Assembly (NCBI GenBank): GCA_021325355.1
Contig: JAJPHI010000002.1
Span: forward strand, 1 to 64,000
Direction of reading: 5' to 3'
Source: Pseudomonadota bacterium
GTDB lineage: Bacteria > Desulfobacterota > Binatia > Binatales > Binataceae
Length of the DNA stretch: 64,000 nt
Notes under the pieces: model-generated
What the model saw: only the letters and a program-made list of their open reading frames with translations
Databases searched by the model: none
What the model was told of the DNA's origin: nothing
Shown: positions 9,129 through 17,410 of the stretch, in pieces
Layout of the letters: the number at the start of each line of letters is the position of its first letter
Numbering within the stretch: the stretch's first letter is position 1
Made by a program: the position numbers and the translations under genes

Positions 9129-10580
9129 CTAGGTGTTCGCCAGATAATCGCGCACTTCCTTCTCGACCGCAGTGCCCTTGAAGAACTCGCGATTCTGCGA
9201 AGCCCACAGGCGCGCGGCGTTGCCGAAGGTGAATGCCGCGAAGTCCGCTTCCGACAGCCCGCACTCCTCGACCAGTTCCCAGGCCTCCTCCAGAACCTCG
9301 GTCATGTCGGGCACGTCGAAGTGACTGATATCGGAACTGAGGATGGCGTTCAGCTTGGCGCCGAACGGGTTCGCCGGGGCGAACGCATAGGTGACCGTGG
9401 GATCGTCGGACTCGCATCCGAAAAAGAAATTCGGCACGAAGAGGTCGCGGATATCGCTCTTGCGCTCGATGCGCGCCGCGGCAAAGTCATCAAGCTGAGC
9501 GGGTGCCGCCTTGCCCATCCCGCCCTCGATCATCATTTGCTGAAACTCCGCGAAGCGCTCGCTGAAGGCTCCGCCGCCATACTCGGCGAAGAGCGCGCGC
9601 AGCCCCTCGCGATCAGTCTGCCGCGGGTCAAGTTCGTGAATCGCGACGCCGTTGCGCTTTTCCCAATGGCTGACGAGGCTCGCCAGCAGGCTGCATCCCC
9701 AAGCTACGCCGCCCTCCAGGAACGCGAATCTGAGGCGTGGAAAACGCCGGGTCACGCCGCCGATAAACAGGGCCTTGGCGACCGCGTCACCGGCTTCGGC
9801 AAAGTGCCCGATATGATTGTAGACGAAGTTGCTGATGGAATTGCGCAAGCCAAAATTGGAGGCCGCCGAGTGAAACGTCGCCGGATAGCCCAGCTCCTCG
9901 CATTTGCGCCAGACCGGATCGTAATCGTAGAGGCTGTCGATGCCTAACACGTCGAGCCAGCACGCATAGCGACGACTCACCCCGCGCCGTTCCGCTTCCG
10001 GGATCGAGCGGCGGATAAGGCTGCCGAGGGCGACCGCTTTTATCCCGATCGCCTTGCAATGCTCGAGTTCGGCAATGGCCTCTTCCGGAGTATGCATCGG
10101 AATTGCGCCGATCGGCGTGGCGCGGTCGGCGTAGTCCTTCCAGGTATCGATCGCGTACTGATTGAAGGCGTAGCAGCCGGCGCGGCGCAACTCTTCGTCG
10201 CCCACGTAAGGCGCGAACAGTTGACAGTGCGTCGGGTAGAGAATCGCGAAATCGAGCCCCATTTCCGGCAGCCGTTCATGCATCAGGCGCGGCAGGAACG
10301 AAGTCGCGACGTCGAGCGTATTCTTCACCGGCATCCCCCACCAGGCGGGCTGACTGGCGCGCCGATCAAGCCGCTCCTGCGCCGACATCTTCGCGAAGTC
10401 GCCCTCGCCCAAAGCCCGCACGCGAGAGTTCCAGCGCTCGACCACTTTCGCGCCTGCGGCCTCGCGCAGATAGTCCATCGCGATCGGTTCAAATTCCCGC
10501 CAATGGCCATCGGAATCGATTACCGGATGGCCCAGGCGATCGTGAATGCGTTGCGATTGCGTTTTGCCGTTCGCTGCCAT
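9129..10580 (-). CDS. Amidohydrolase-2 family metal-dependent hydrolase/decarboxylase (COG2159)
   Basis: 483 residues with the TIM-barrel amidohydrolase-2 pattern. The first metal motif is IDSDGHWRE (Asp22 to His26), replacing the classical HxH. Further ligand-type segments are YPTHCQLFAPY, ATFHSAASNFG and SSDISHFDVPD near the C-terminus. Relatives include ACMSD and gamma-resorcylate-type decarboxylases and many uncharacterised soil enzymes. The substrate is unknown; a carboxylated aromatic or similar compound is plausible. GAGGAT lies upstream of the ATG. It is in the leftward operon, 37 bases after the di-iron protein gene and 85 before SBP56. Confidence 0.87.
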   Translation of the reverse strand: MAANGKTQSQRIHDRLGHPVIDSDGHWREFEPIAMDYLREAAGAKVVERWNSRVRALGEGDFAKMSAQERLDRRASQPAWWGMPVKNTLDVATSFLPRLMHERLPEMGLDFAILYPTHCQLFAPYVGDEELRRAGCYAFNQYAIDTWKDYADRATPIGAIPMHTPEEAIAELEHCKAIGIKAVALGSLIRRSIPEAERRGVSRRYACWLDVLGIDSLYDYDPVWRKCEELGYPATFHSAASNFGLRNSISNFVYNHIGHFAEAGDAVAKALFIGGVTRRFPRLRFAFLEGGVAWGCSLLASLVSHWEKRNGVAIHELDPRQTDREGLRALFAEYGGGAFSERFAEFQQMMIEGGMGKAAPAQLDDFAAARIERKSDIRDLFVPNFFFGCESDDPTVTYAFAPANPFGAKLNAILSSDISHFDVPDMTEVLEEAWELVEECGLSEADFAAFTFGNAARLWASQNREFFKGTAVEKEVRDYLANT

Positions 10581-10617
10581 TGCCGATCCTCGGTCGGCGC
10601 GGCTTCACGCGCCGCGC

Positions 10618-11379
10618 TCAGGACATCACGAAATGCGGATACTCACTGCTCAACTCCGGCATCTCAAGGCCGGCCTGTTCGACCCGTCGCTGCAGCAGTG
10701 ACAGGTAAAGTTCGGCGAGCTCAGCGTTGTCGCGCGACTTGAGTCCATAACTGAGACAATCGAAAGTAAAGCCGCTGCCGGGAGGACCGAAGAAATTGAC
10801 CGCGCTCGGTAGCCACGACCGCAGGGCTGCGTTGACCCGCTCCGCGCCGAATTGCTCGACCGCGTCGCGCAATTCTCCCGCGGCGAACAGTTCGTGATCC
10901 TCCTCTTCGGCAAGGATGATATCCGCCGCGCGGGCATGCGGTGCGTAACTCGACTCGCGATAGTTTACGCCGATCATAATGAGGCCCGTCATGTCGAGGC
11001 TGACGCTCGCCATCACGAGATCAAGTGGTTCGGCAGCCTGAGCAGCGAAGCGGCGCGGCGCCGCGAACGAAGGCGCCTTGAGCGCCGTCACCATCGAGCG
11101 GTCGGCGCGGGCCTCCGCGAGACCGAGCTCTGCGAGCGCGGCGTAAACCAGATGCGCATGCTTATGTTCCTCGGCCAGGTTCTTGCGCACCGTCGCGAGC
11201 GTCGCGCCATCCGTGATAAAGCCGGCAGCGCGCTCGTAGCCCTGAGCGGTGAGCTTCTCCGCCAGGGCGTGCGCCGCCATCAAGCGCGTCAGGGTTTTGA
11301 AGTAATTGGGCTCGACGCGTCCGGCGAGGACGTCGCTGGCCTCGATTGATCGCGGCGGGTATTCGCGCCGAACCGCCAT
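10618..11379 (-). CDS. PaaA/PaaC-like ferritin-fold di-iron protein
   Basis: 253 residues, mostly helical. Two ExxH motifs (Glu71-x-x-His74 in AEEHKHAH and Glu159-x-x-His162 in AEEEDHEL) are spaced as in the phenylacetyl-CoA monooxygenase subunits (PF05138). That family contains the catalytic PaaA and the structural PaaC. Because both ExxH motifs are kept, a metal centre is likely. No PaaB, D or E partner is adjacent, so it may act in a different oxidation. The ATG follows the TGA of the MaoC gene by four bases, implying coupling. Confidence 0.72.
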   Translation of the reverse strand: MAVRREYPPRSIEASDVLAGRVEPNYFKTLTRLMAAHALAEKLTAQGYERAAGFITDGATLATVRKNLAEEHKHAHLVYAALAELGLAEARADRSMVTALKAPSFAAPRRFAAQAAEPLDLVMASVSLDMTGLIMIGVNYRESSYAPHARAADIILAEEEDHELFAAGELRDAVEQFGAERVNAALRSWLPSAVNFFGPPGSGFTFDCLSYGLKSRDNAELAELYLSLLQRRVEQAGLEMPELSSEYPHFVMS

Positions 11380-11383
11380 CGGA

Positions 11384-11818
11384 TCACGCGCGCGACGGCA
11401 GGATTACGGTCGCCGCTCCCGGCGTGGTCTTTTCTCCCTTGGCGTTCTCGAGCCAGATCTCACAATCCACCAGATGATTTTCGCCCTCGACGTACTTCCT
11501 GGTCACCCGGCCCTTGCAAACAACGGTCGAGCCCGGCTGATCCATCCCGCGATACTGCACCGACAGTTTCCGGAGCCAGCCCAACTCGCCCGCAAAGTCG
11601 GTCATCAGTTGACCAAGGAAGGCATTTTTGAGTGCGCCGTGAATAATAACTCCGGGTAAATTGTTTTTGAGGGCGAAGTCCTTGTCGTAATGAATCTGAT
11701 AGAAGTCGCCCGAAGCCCCCGCGTATTTTACTAACTGCTGAGTGGTCGGCTGCTTCTCCAACGGTCCGATCGCAGTACCAACTTCCACATCTTCGAAGTA
11801 TATTTGTTTACGCGTCAT
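11384..11818 (-). CDS. MaoC-like hydratase, catalytic subunit
   Basis: 144 residues with a single hot-dog fold. YAGASGDFYQIHYD holds the hydratase-2 motif with Asp and His in the D-x4-H arrangement used for adding or removing water on enoyl/3-hydroxyacyl-CoA. GVIIHGALKNAFLGQ is the second conserved block. It is preceded by a partner gene of FAS1-like type (11891-12340), matching the two-gene HadA/HadB-style arrangement in which this subunit carries the active site. The acyl substrate is unknown. Confidence 0.85.
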   Translation of the reverse strand: MTRKQIYFEDVEVGTAIGPLEKQPTTQQLVKYAGASGDFYQIHYDKDFALKNNLPGVIIHGALKNAFLGQLMTDFAGELGWLRKLSVQYRGMDQPGSTVVCKGRVTRKYVEGENHLVDCEIWLENAKGEKTTPGAATVILPSRA

Positions 11819-11890
11819 TTTAAGTTTCTCCTTGAACCGCGATGCGGACGGGATTCGTCCCCGGCGCGGACCCTTCCGGGAAAGGGCCGT

Positions 11891-12340
11891 CTAGTAGCGG
11901 ATTCCGGTAGCGCGTTGAACTGCGCATAGCTGTCCGAACTGGTTGGTATAGGTGGTCTCGACGGTCGTGAACACCATCGGCCCGAGACGGCCCTCGCTTT
12001 CGCGGATATCGGTCACGCGCGCCTGAACCGTAATCCGATCGCCGGGGCGGATCGGTTCGAAATATTCCCATTCCGACCCGCCGTCGAGGCCGCGATTTCC
12101 CGGGATATCAATCCTGATTTCGGGAAATGCCGCCATCATCGAGCGCAGGAAGGTCGGCGGTGCAATCATGCCGCCAAAGCGCGTCTTGCGCGCCTCGACC
12201 TCGTTGTTGAACAGCGGATTGTCGTCGCCGATGGCGTCGGCGAACCGACGGATTGCGCCGCGCTCGACCTCGTAGGTACGCGGCTCGGCCGCTTTACCGA
12301 TCTGCTTGAGCACTTCTTCGGTCACGTACTTGTTCGGCAT
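11891..12340 (-). CDS. FAS1-like MaoC dehydratase partner subunit
   Basis: 149 residues with the MaoC N-terminal (FAS1-like dehydratase) fold. RRFADAIGDDNPLFNN corresponds to the hydratase motif, but Phe replaces the catalytic His, as is usual for the substrate-binding half of these heterodimers. GGMIAPPTFLRSM and WEYFEPIRPGDRIT are also typical. It is the first gene of the leftward catabolic run and starts 58 bases from the divergent phhB. That gap contains TAGTATAAG, a possible -10 element. Confidence 0.85.
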   Translation of the reverse strand: MPNKYVTEEVLKQIGKAAEPRTYEVERGAIRRFADAIGDDNPLFNNEVEARKTRFGGMIAPPTFLRSMMAAFPEIRIDIPGNRGLDGGSEWEYFEPIRPGDRITVQARVTDIRESEGRLGPMVFTTVETTYTNQFGQLCAVQRATGIRY

Positions 12341-12398
12341 AAGCTCTGGTCTAGTATAAGAGGCGCGCTGCCGACAAGCACCCCAGGAGTATCAAGCC

Positions 12399-12692
12399 AT
12401 GGCCATACTGACGCCTGAGCGGATCGCCGACCAACTCCGTCAACTGCCAGGATGGGAGTTCAAGGACAACGCCATCTGCAAACTTTATCGCTTCAAGGAA
12501 TTCATGCAGGGTATCCGCTTCATCGACAGAATTGCGGAGCTGGCCGACGCGATGGACCATCATCCCGATATCCACGTCAACTACACTCGCGTCACCTTCA
12601 CCTGCTCGACCCACAGCGAAGGCGGCGTCACGGACAAGGACCTTCGTCTCGCTACGACCATCGAGCAGGAGTTTTCCGCCGCCTCCCGATGA
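12399..12692 (+). CDS. phhB: 4a-hydroxytetrahydrobiopterin (pterin-4a-carbinolamine) dehydratase
   Basis: 97 residues, the normal length. DHHPDIHVNYTRVTFTCSTH carries the E/D-H-H-P motif and the downstream His of the pterin-binding site, and GGVTDKD ends the domain. It would recycle the oxidised pterin cofactor of aromatic amino acid hydroxylases; some homologues moonlight or act in Moco-related folds. No phenylalanine hydroxylase gene is nearby. AGGAG precedes the ATG. It is divergent from the MaoC operon and convergent with the ion-channel gene, with 15 bases between stops. Confidence 0.92.
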   Translation: MAILTPERIADQLRQLPGWEFKDNAICKLYRFKEFMQGIRFIDRIAELADAMDHHPDIHVNYTRVTFTCSTHSEGGVTDKDLRLATTIEQEFSAASR

Positions 12693-12707
12693 GAACGCGA
12701 TAGCCGG

Positions 12708-13751
12708 CTAGCGCAGGAAGAGGTAGGCAAAAACCCCGGTCGTCAGCAGGAAGGCCGGCGGCAGGACGCGCCGCGTCGTCTCGCGAATTTGGCGCGCCCG
12801 GGCGGCGTCGCGTCGATTGTGCCACGTGTGCACGATCAGGATCTCGCCGACCGAGATGAAGACGAAGACAAAGCAAATCAGGAAGAACATGTTGCAGAAT
12901 GTCAGGTAAGGCACCGGCGGCAGCACATTGGTTGTTCCCACTGAGAAAGCCACCAGCGTCAGCACCGTCGTAACCGAGATGACGAGCTGGCTGTTGAGGT
13001 CGCCGGGCGGGATCCATAACGCGCCCCAGGAAATCGCCACCATCAGGAACAGCGGTAAAAAAATCGTGTAAATGTAGTACTCGGAGACCCGCTGCACGTG
13101 AATGGCGAAGACCGCGTGCGTCGGCACCAGGGTACCGTTTTCGATTTCGCCGCGGTCGAGCCGATAACTCATCGGACCGGTGCGCCATAACGGCAACGGC
13201 GTATACGGGGCCCGCGACACCCCGGTCGTCGTCGGATCCACTGAGATGCGAATCCGCGAGTCGCCGTTGGCGAACGGATGGACGTAGATGCGCAGGTCCT
13301 GCGAGTCAAAGGGGAACGCGCGCAGGGCGAGGTTGGTCGACAGCTCCACCGCGAATTTCTGCACATATTCGGCCGCCCCGTCGCCGGCGACGCTCAGCAG
13401 ATAAGCTGCTTCCGTGCGCGGTTCGGCCGCATTGTCGAACTGCAGGAGCGGAAACCAGATATCTTCGCGGCGCAGGTAGCGTCTCGTCGGACCGCCCGGC
13501 GCAGGATCGAAGGCGAGACGCGGGTCCTGCCATTTTTCGCTCAAATATCCAGTGCAGGTGAAGGTCTGATGGACCTCATCGAGCGAGACCAGATTCAGTA
13601 GATAAAAGCCGACGCGCACGTCGATGAGCTGGTCGCCGGGCGGTGGATCGTGCCCGACCTCGGGGAGTCCATCCCGGGCGCTGGCCGCCCGCGGCAAAGC
13701 GTTAGCGAGCAGGAGGACAACCAAGAGCGCCGCGCTGAGTTTGCCTTTCAA
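12708..13751 (-). CDS. Prokaryotic pentameric ligand-gated ion channel (Cys-loop-receptor family, GLIC/ELIC-like)
   Basis: 347 residues. A signal peptide (to about residue 25) precedes a beta-rich extracellular domain (30-220) containing the family signature AFPFDSQDLRI at 145-155. The paired cysteines of eukaryotic Cys-loops are absent, as expected for bacterial members. Membrane segments: M1 about 224-248, M2 253-275, M3 280-306, and M4 329-346 at the very C-terminus. TTNVLPPVPYLTF between M2 and M3 matches GLIC closely. Aligned by eye with GLIC, the -2' position at the pore mouth is Asn253 rather than Glu, and 9' is Leu264. A TTG start with GGAAAC upstream is used. The ligand is unknown. 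Confidence 0.9.
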   Translation of the reverse strand: MKGKLSAALLVVLLLANALPRAASARDGLPEVGHDPPPGDQLIDVRVGFYLLNLVSLDEVHQTFTCTGYLSEKWQDPRLAFDPAPGGPTRRYLRREDIWFPLLQFDNAAEPRTEAAYLLSVAGDGAAEYVQKFAVELSTNLALRAFPFDSQDLRIYVHPFANGDSRIRISVDPTTTGVSRAPYTPLPLWRTGPMSYRLDRGEIENGTLVPTHAVFAIHVQRVSEYYIYTIFLPLFLMVAISWGALWIPPGDLNSQLVISVTTVLTLVAFSVGTTNVLPPVPYLTFCNMFFLICFVFVFISVGEILIVHTWHNRRDAARARQIRETTRRVLPPAFLLTTGVFAYLFLR

Positions 13752-13965
13752 AGTTTCCGCCCGCGTTCCATCAAGATTGTCGAGGTTTGGCGGATACCGT
13801 CAAGAGGAGCCATCTGCTCCTTTAGTCTCCGCTGACAACTGATTGCTGCAATCATCGCGACGCCGCTCGTCCCTGCGGAGGCGGACCTGAGGGGTCGCGA
13901 AGCCGCGCGAAGAATCCCTGATCATCGAGATCTCCGCGCGGCCGCGACGGCGCGGTATCCGCCGC

Positions 13966-14691
13966 TTAGCTCAAGTTTTTCCTGAAGAATGCGACCGTCT
14001 TGGCGAAGGCTTCCTTCGCGTGCTCCGGATGGTATGACGGGCGCTCATCGCACATGAAGCCGTGATCCGCGTCGGCATAGAGCACCACTTCCGCTTCCTT
14101 GCCGGACCGGCTTAACGCTTCGCGGAATTTATCCACCTCGCTGACCGGGATAAAGGCGTCCTTGCCGCCGAAGAAAGCCAGCACCGGGCCCTTGAGGTTT
14201 GCCGCATCGTCGATCGGCGCGCGGCCGCCCGCCTGTCCCGCGCGCGTCATCCCACCGCCGTAGAAGGGTACCGTTGCGCAAACGTCGCTGTTGCGCACCG
14301 CAGTCAGGAACGCCACGCGCCCGCCCATGCAAAATCCGGTGGTGCCGAACTTCGGCTTTACGTCCTTGTGTTGCTTGAGCGAATTAATCGCCGCCGTCAT
14401 ATCCGCGACAATCTGGTCATCCTTGAGCGACCCCATCAGGCGCATCGCCCCCGGCAGATCGTTGTAGCCGACCACGTTGTTGGGTTGACGGAAGAACAGG
14501 TTGGGCGAAATAACGGCGAAGCCTTCGGCGGCGAAGCGATCCGCCATCGCGCGAATGTGGCCGTTCAGACCGAAAGCTTCCATCACCACGACCAACCCGG
14601 GATAGGGGCCCCCGCTGGCCGGTCGCGCGGTGTAACACGGCATCTGCTCGCTGCCGATCGCAACTGTCACGTCTTGCTTGATTATGTCCAT
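13966..14691 (-). CDS. Dienelactone hydrolase family protein
   Basis: 241 residues. The Cys-His-Asp triad of dienelactone hydrolases is visible: Cys121 in TGFCMGGR, Asp178 in FGGKDAFIP, and His210 in ADADHGFMC. Glu38 (VVMEAFGL) sits where the family has its nucleophile-activating Glu. Known members open dienelactone in chlorocatechol breakdown, but the family is broad and no chlorocatechol genes are present. It ends about 270 bases before the ion-channel start region. AGGGAAACC precedes the ATG. Confidence 0.9.
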   Translation of the reverse strand: MDIIKQDVTVAIGSEQMPCYTARPASGGPYPGLVVVMEAFGLNGHIRAMADRFAAEGFAVISPNLFFRQPNNVVGYNDLPGAMRLMGSLKDDQIVADMTAAINSLKQHKDVKPKFGTTGFCMGGRVAFLTAVRNSDVCATVPFYGGGMTRAGQAGGRAPIDDAANLKGPVLAFFGGKDAFIPVSEVDKFREALSRSGKEAEVVLYADADHGFMCDERPSYHPEHAKEAFAKTVAFFRKNLS

Positions 14692-14853
14692 GGTTTCCCT
14701 CCGTATTGAGGAATTCCTGCGTCGGCCGGAGCCGGACGGCTATCACCTGAGAGTGGCCCACCGGCGAGACGGCGGGTGGCCAAGGCTCTGTTTTGCATAG
14801 ACGGGCATACCAGACAAGCGGTTGGCGAAGCCGATCAGCTACTCTAAGCGAGG

Positions 14854-15567
14854 ATGATTCCGCTCCGCGACAGTGAGGCTGTGCGCCGTGTAACGCTCGC
14901 AAACACGGTCTTGATCGCGGCCAATGTCGCGATATTCGCTCTTGAGCTGCATGCTCCCGCCGATCTGAGCGCGCGCCTCGGCGGCCTCGCGATGGTGCCG
15001 CGGCAAATCGCTCGGCTGCATCCGCTGCCGCGCGAATTGCCGGTGCTTGCGACCCTGCTGACCTCACAATTTCTGCACGCCGGCTGGGAGCATATCGCGG
15101 GAAATATGCTCTACCTGTTTATTTTCGGCCCGGCGGTTGAGCAGCGGATGGGTCCGGTGCGCTACCTCGCGTTTTATCTGACGGCCGGAATCATCGCCGG
15201 ACTCGCGATGGTGGCGATGGGGCCGTTATCGCCGATCCCGGTAATCGGCGCGAGCGGGGCTATCGCCGGCGTCCTCGGAGCTTATCTGGTGCTGTATCCA
15301 GGGGGGCGCATCCTGACGATTTGGCCGTTCTTCGGCTTTATCCGCGTCATCGAGGTGCCGGCAATTCTTTACCTGCTGTTATGGTTCGGCGTGCAGCTTT
15401 ACTCGGGTATCGCAAGCGGCGCTGCGGGTCCGCTGGTGGGCGGCGTGGCATGGTGGGCGCACGTCGGCGGCTTTCTCTTCGGCGTCGCGCTCGCCCCGCT
15501 CCTCGCGCGTCGAACGGTTAAGCGATCTGCCCTGCAGCGTCGCAAATCACTGTTGCGCCGGGGTTAG
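14854..15567 (+). CDS. Rhomboid-family intramembrane serine protease
   Basis: 237 residues, six or seven membrane helices. The catalytic dyad is Ser134 in IGASGAIAG and His203 in WWAHVGGFLFG. The oxyanion/loop residues His80 and Asn84 lie in HIAGNMLYLFIFG, and a long L1-like segment precedes them. The first helix (about 14-32) ends before a polar loop. It would cleave membrane proteins within the bilayer; substrates are unknown. GAGG abuts the ATG, so the exact start is uncertain. It is convergent with the VWA gene. Confidence 0.92.
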   Translation: MIPLRDSEAVRRVTLANTVLIAANVAIFALELHAPADLSARLGGLAMVPRQIARLHPLPRELPVLATLLTSQFLHAGWEHIAGNMLYLFIFGPAVEQRMGPVRYLAFYLTAGIIAGLAMVAMGPLSPIPVIGASGAIAGVLGAYLVLYPGGRILTIWPFFGFIRVIEVPAILYLLLWFGVQLYSGIASGAAGPLVGGVAWWAHVGGFLFGVALAPLLARRTVKRSALQRRKSLLRRG

Positions 15568-15651
15568 GTCGTCAGAGAGGGCTGTGGCGCGCGTGCGCGG
15601 ATAGTGGGTCACCGCGCCGGCGAGTATCACCGACGTTGCGACCGATAAGCA

Positions 15652-17253
15652 TCACACCTTCAGGAAAATCTCGCGGCTCGATTCGACGGTTAACTGCTTA
15701 ACGGAGGTCACGCGATCGCTGAATTGCGCAAGTGTCGACAGCTCGCTCGAGCCGACGTCCACCAATACCGCGAAGAGCGAGAACTTGAGCTCCTCTTTCC
15801 GTTCCCGCAGATGGGCGAGCCACTCCGGAGCAACCTGCGCCTCACCGTCGGTGATAACCACAATATCGCCGCGCTTCAGTTGCCGGTCTTCCAGCAGCGC
15901 GAGAGCGGCATCGATCGGCGCCTGGAAATCCGTACCGCCGCCGGGGAAGTACTCCGCCATCTCGAGCACCTTGGGCAACTCGGGCTGATAACGGCGTCGA
16001 TTATTAAGGTCGAGCACCTTGAGGCTCTCCGGACCGGAGGAGAACAGCACGGCGCGAAACAATCGTCGGCTCCGCCGAGCAATGTCCATCAGCGTGAGGC
16101 TGACGGCCTTTGCCCACAGCTCCTTGTCACCCTGCATCGAGGAGCTGACGTCGATACACACGATCATCGGGCCTTTGCCCTTCTGCTCGTCCTCGCGCAG
16201 CCGATACTGCAGAACTTTGCCTTCGAGCAGACGGCGCATGAAGTCGGCGCGCAGGCCCGCATGATGGATCGCGACCAGTTCCGCCGGAATCAGTCGCCCA
16301 AGGTCATCGCCGCGCTCGATATCGTAGGCCTCGGCGCTGCCGCGGTCGCGCGTGCGGCGGCGCATCGCGCGCGCGTCCTGCTTGAGCCGACCCACCAGGC
16401 GGGCCAGTTCGCCGAGCCGCTTATTGCGCGCCAGATGACGGCCGAGTTCGAGTCGTTCGTTGGCCGACATCCGTCCGCCCTGGCCGAATTCGAGACTGAA
16501 ATCGTGGCTATCCTGCGCGACGCGGTCGATCTCTTCGGCCAACTGATGGGTGCGGAGTTGCATCCGCTTAAGCTCGCTGCGGTCGGTGTGCTTGAGCTGC
16601 TCCTCGAACAGCCGCGCCTTCTGGTTGAGGCGCGCTTCCGAGACCCTGGCGGCGCGCTCGGCGGCCTCCTGCAACTCTTCGATCTTCCGCTGAACTCGTT
16701 TGGCCTCGGCCGGGTCCGCGCCCGGCTCGTCGCGCTGCTGATCCGCCAGGTCCCGGGTGCTCCTGATGGCCTCGGCGCGCTGTTCGAGCTCCTGCTCCTG
16801 ATGCTCGAGCGCCCACAGGTCGAGCATCTCACGGCGATTGATCAGCTTCTCGGAGCGAATGGTTTCCAACACCTGCTCGCCGAGCACCAGCGCCGCCATC
16901 ACCGCCTTGTCCTCCTGCATGAGCGTGCGCAGTTTCAACAGCTCGAAGGCGGGCGACGGCAGGATCTGCTCGAGCACTGTGCGGTTAAGGACCGCACTGC
17001 GCCGGACTCCCTCCGGCCGATTCCAGACGAGGTTGTACTTGAACAGACCGAGAAACAGATCCTGCAGCAGCGCGTCGAAGTGCGGCACCAGCCTTTCGCC
17101 GGTCTCGATCAGATCGCGAATCGGTGCCGATGCGAGGCCGAGATCGCTCCAGGCACGGCGATCGTAGCTGTCGCTTTCGAGCCATGCGGCGTTGGTCGCC
17201 ACGGCCGGCGCATAGCGCGGCCGCGGCTTCGGCTTGCTTTTCGCACGCGGCAT
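15652..17253 (-). CDS. VWA-domain protein (ViaA/CoxE-like)
   Basis: 533 residues. The C-terminal third is a von Willebrand A domain with MIDAS motif DVSSS (368-372) and later GGGTDF and ITDGEA. The region around 145-300 is rich in Glu, Arg, Lys and Ala and should form long helices or coiled coil. The arrangement resembles E. coli ViaA, which works with the MoxR-type ATPase RavA. No MoxR AAA gene is adjacent, so the partner must be elsewhere or the family differs. It is divergent from hrcA with about 160 bases between them. Confidence 0.8.
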   Translation of the reverse strand: MPRAKSKPKPRPRYAPAVATNAAWLESDSYDRRAWSDLGLASAPIRDLIETGERLVPHFDALLQDLFLGLFKYNLVWNRPEGVRRSAVLNRTVLEQILPSPAFELLKLRTLMQEDKAVMAALVLGEQVLETIRSEKLINRREMLDLWALEHQEQELEQRAEAIRSTRDLADQQRDEPGADPAEAKRVQRKIEELQEAAERAARVSEARLNQKARLFEEQLKHTDRSELKRMQLRTHQLAEEIDRVAQDSHDFSLEFGQGGRMSANERLELGRHLARNKRLGELARLVGRLKQDARAMRRRTRDRGSAEAYDIERGDDLGRLIPAELVAIHHAGLRADFMRRLLEGKVLQYRLREDEQKGKGPMIVCIDVSSSMQGDKELWAKAVSLTLMDIARRSRRLFRAVLFSSGPESLKVLDLNNRRRYQPELPKVLEMAEYFPGGGTDFQAPIDAALALLEDRQLKRGDIVVITDGEAQVAPEWLAHLRERKEELKFSLFAVLVDVGSSELSTLAQFSDRVTSVKQLTVESSREIFLKV

Positions 17254-17410
17254 AAATCAGGCTGATCGTAACACCGCGCGGCGCCGGACGCATCGCCGGC
17301 CCGTCACGAAATCGGCGCGCGGCGAGCGGCGGAAGTCTTGAACCAAAAACCGTTCACTATGAAAATGTTTACCACGACCGCGAATGCCGCGCGCGAGAGA
17401 CGGTTGCCGC

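Noticed and set aside
15724-17265. 513-residue rightward open frame
   Set aside because: Antisense shadow of the VWA gene, which has a clear MIDAS domain on the other strand.
17254-17410. Possible CIRCE element before hrcA
   Set aside because: No TTAGCACTC-N9-GAGTGCTAA-like repeat is present.
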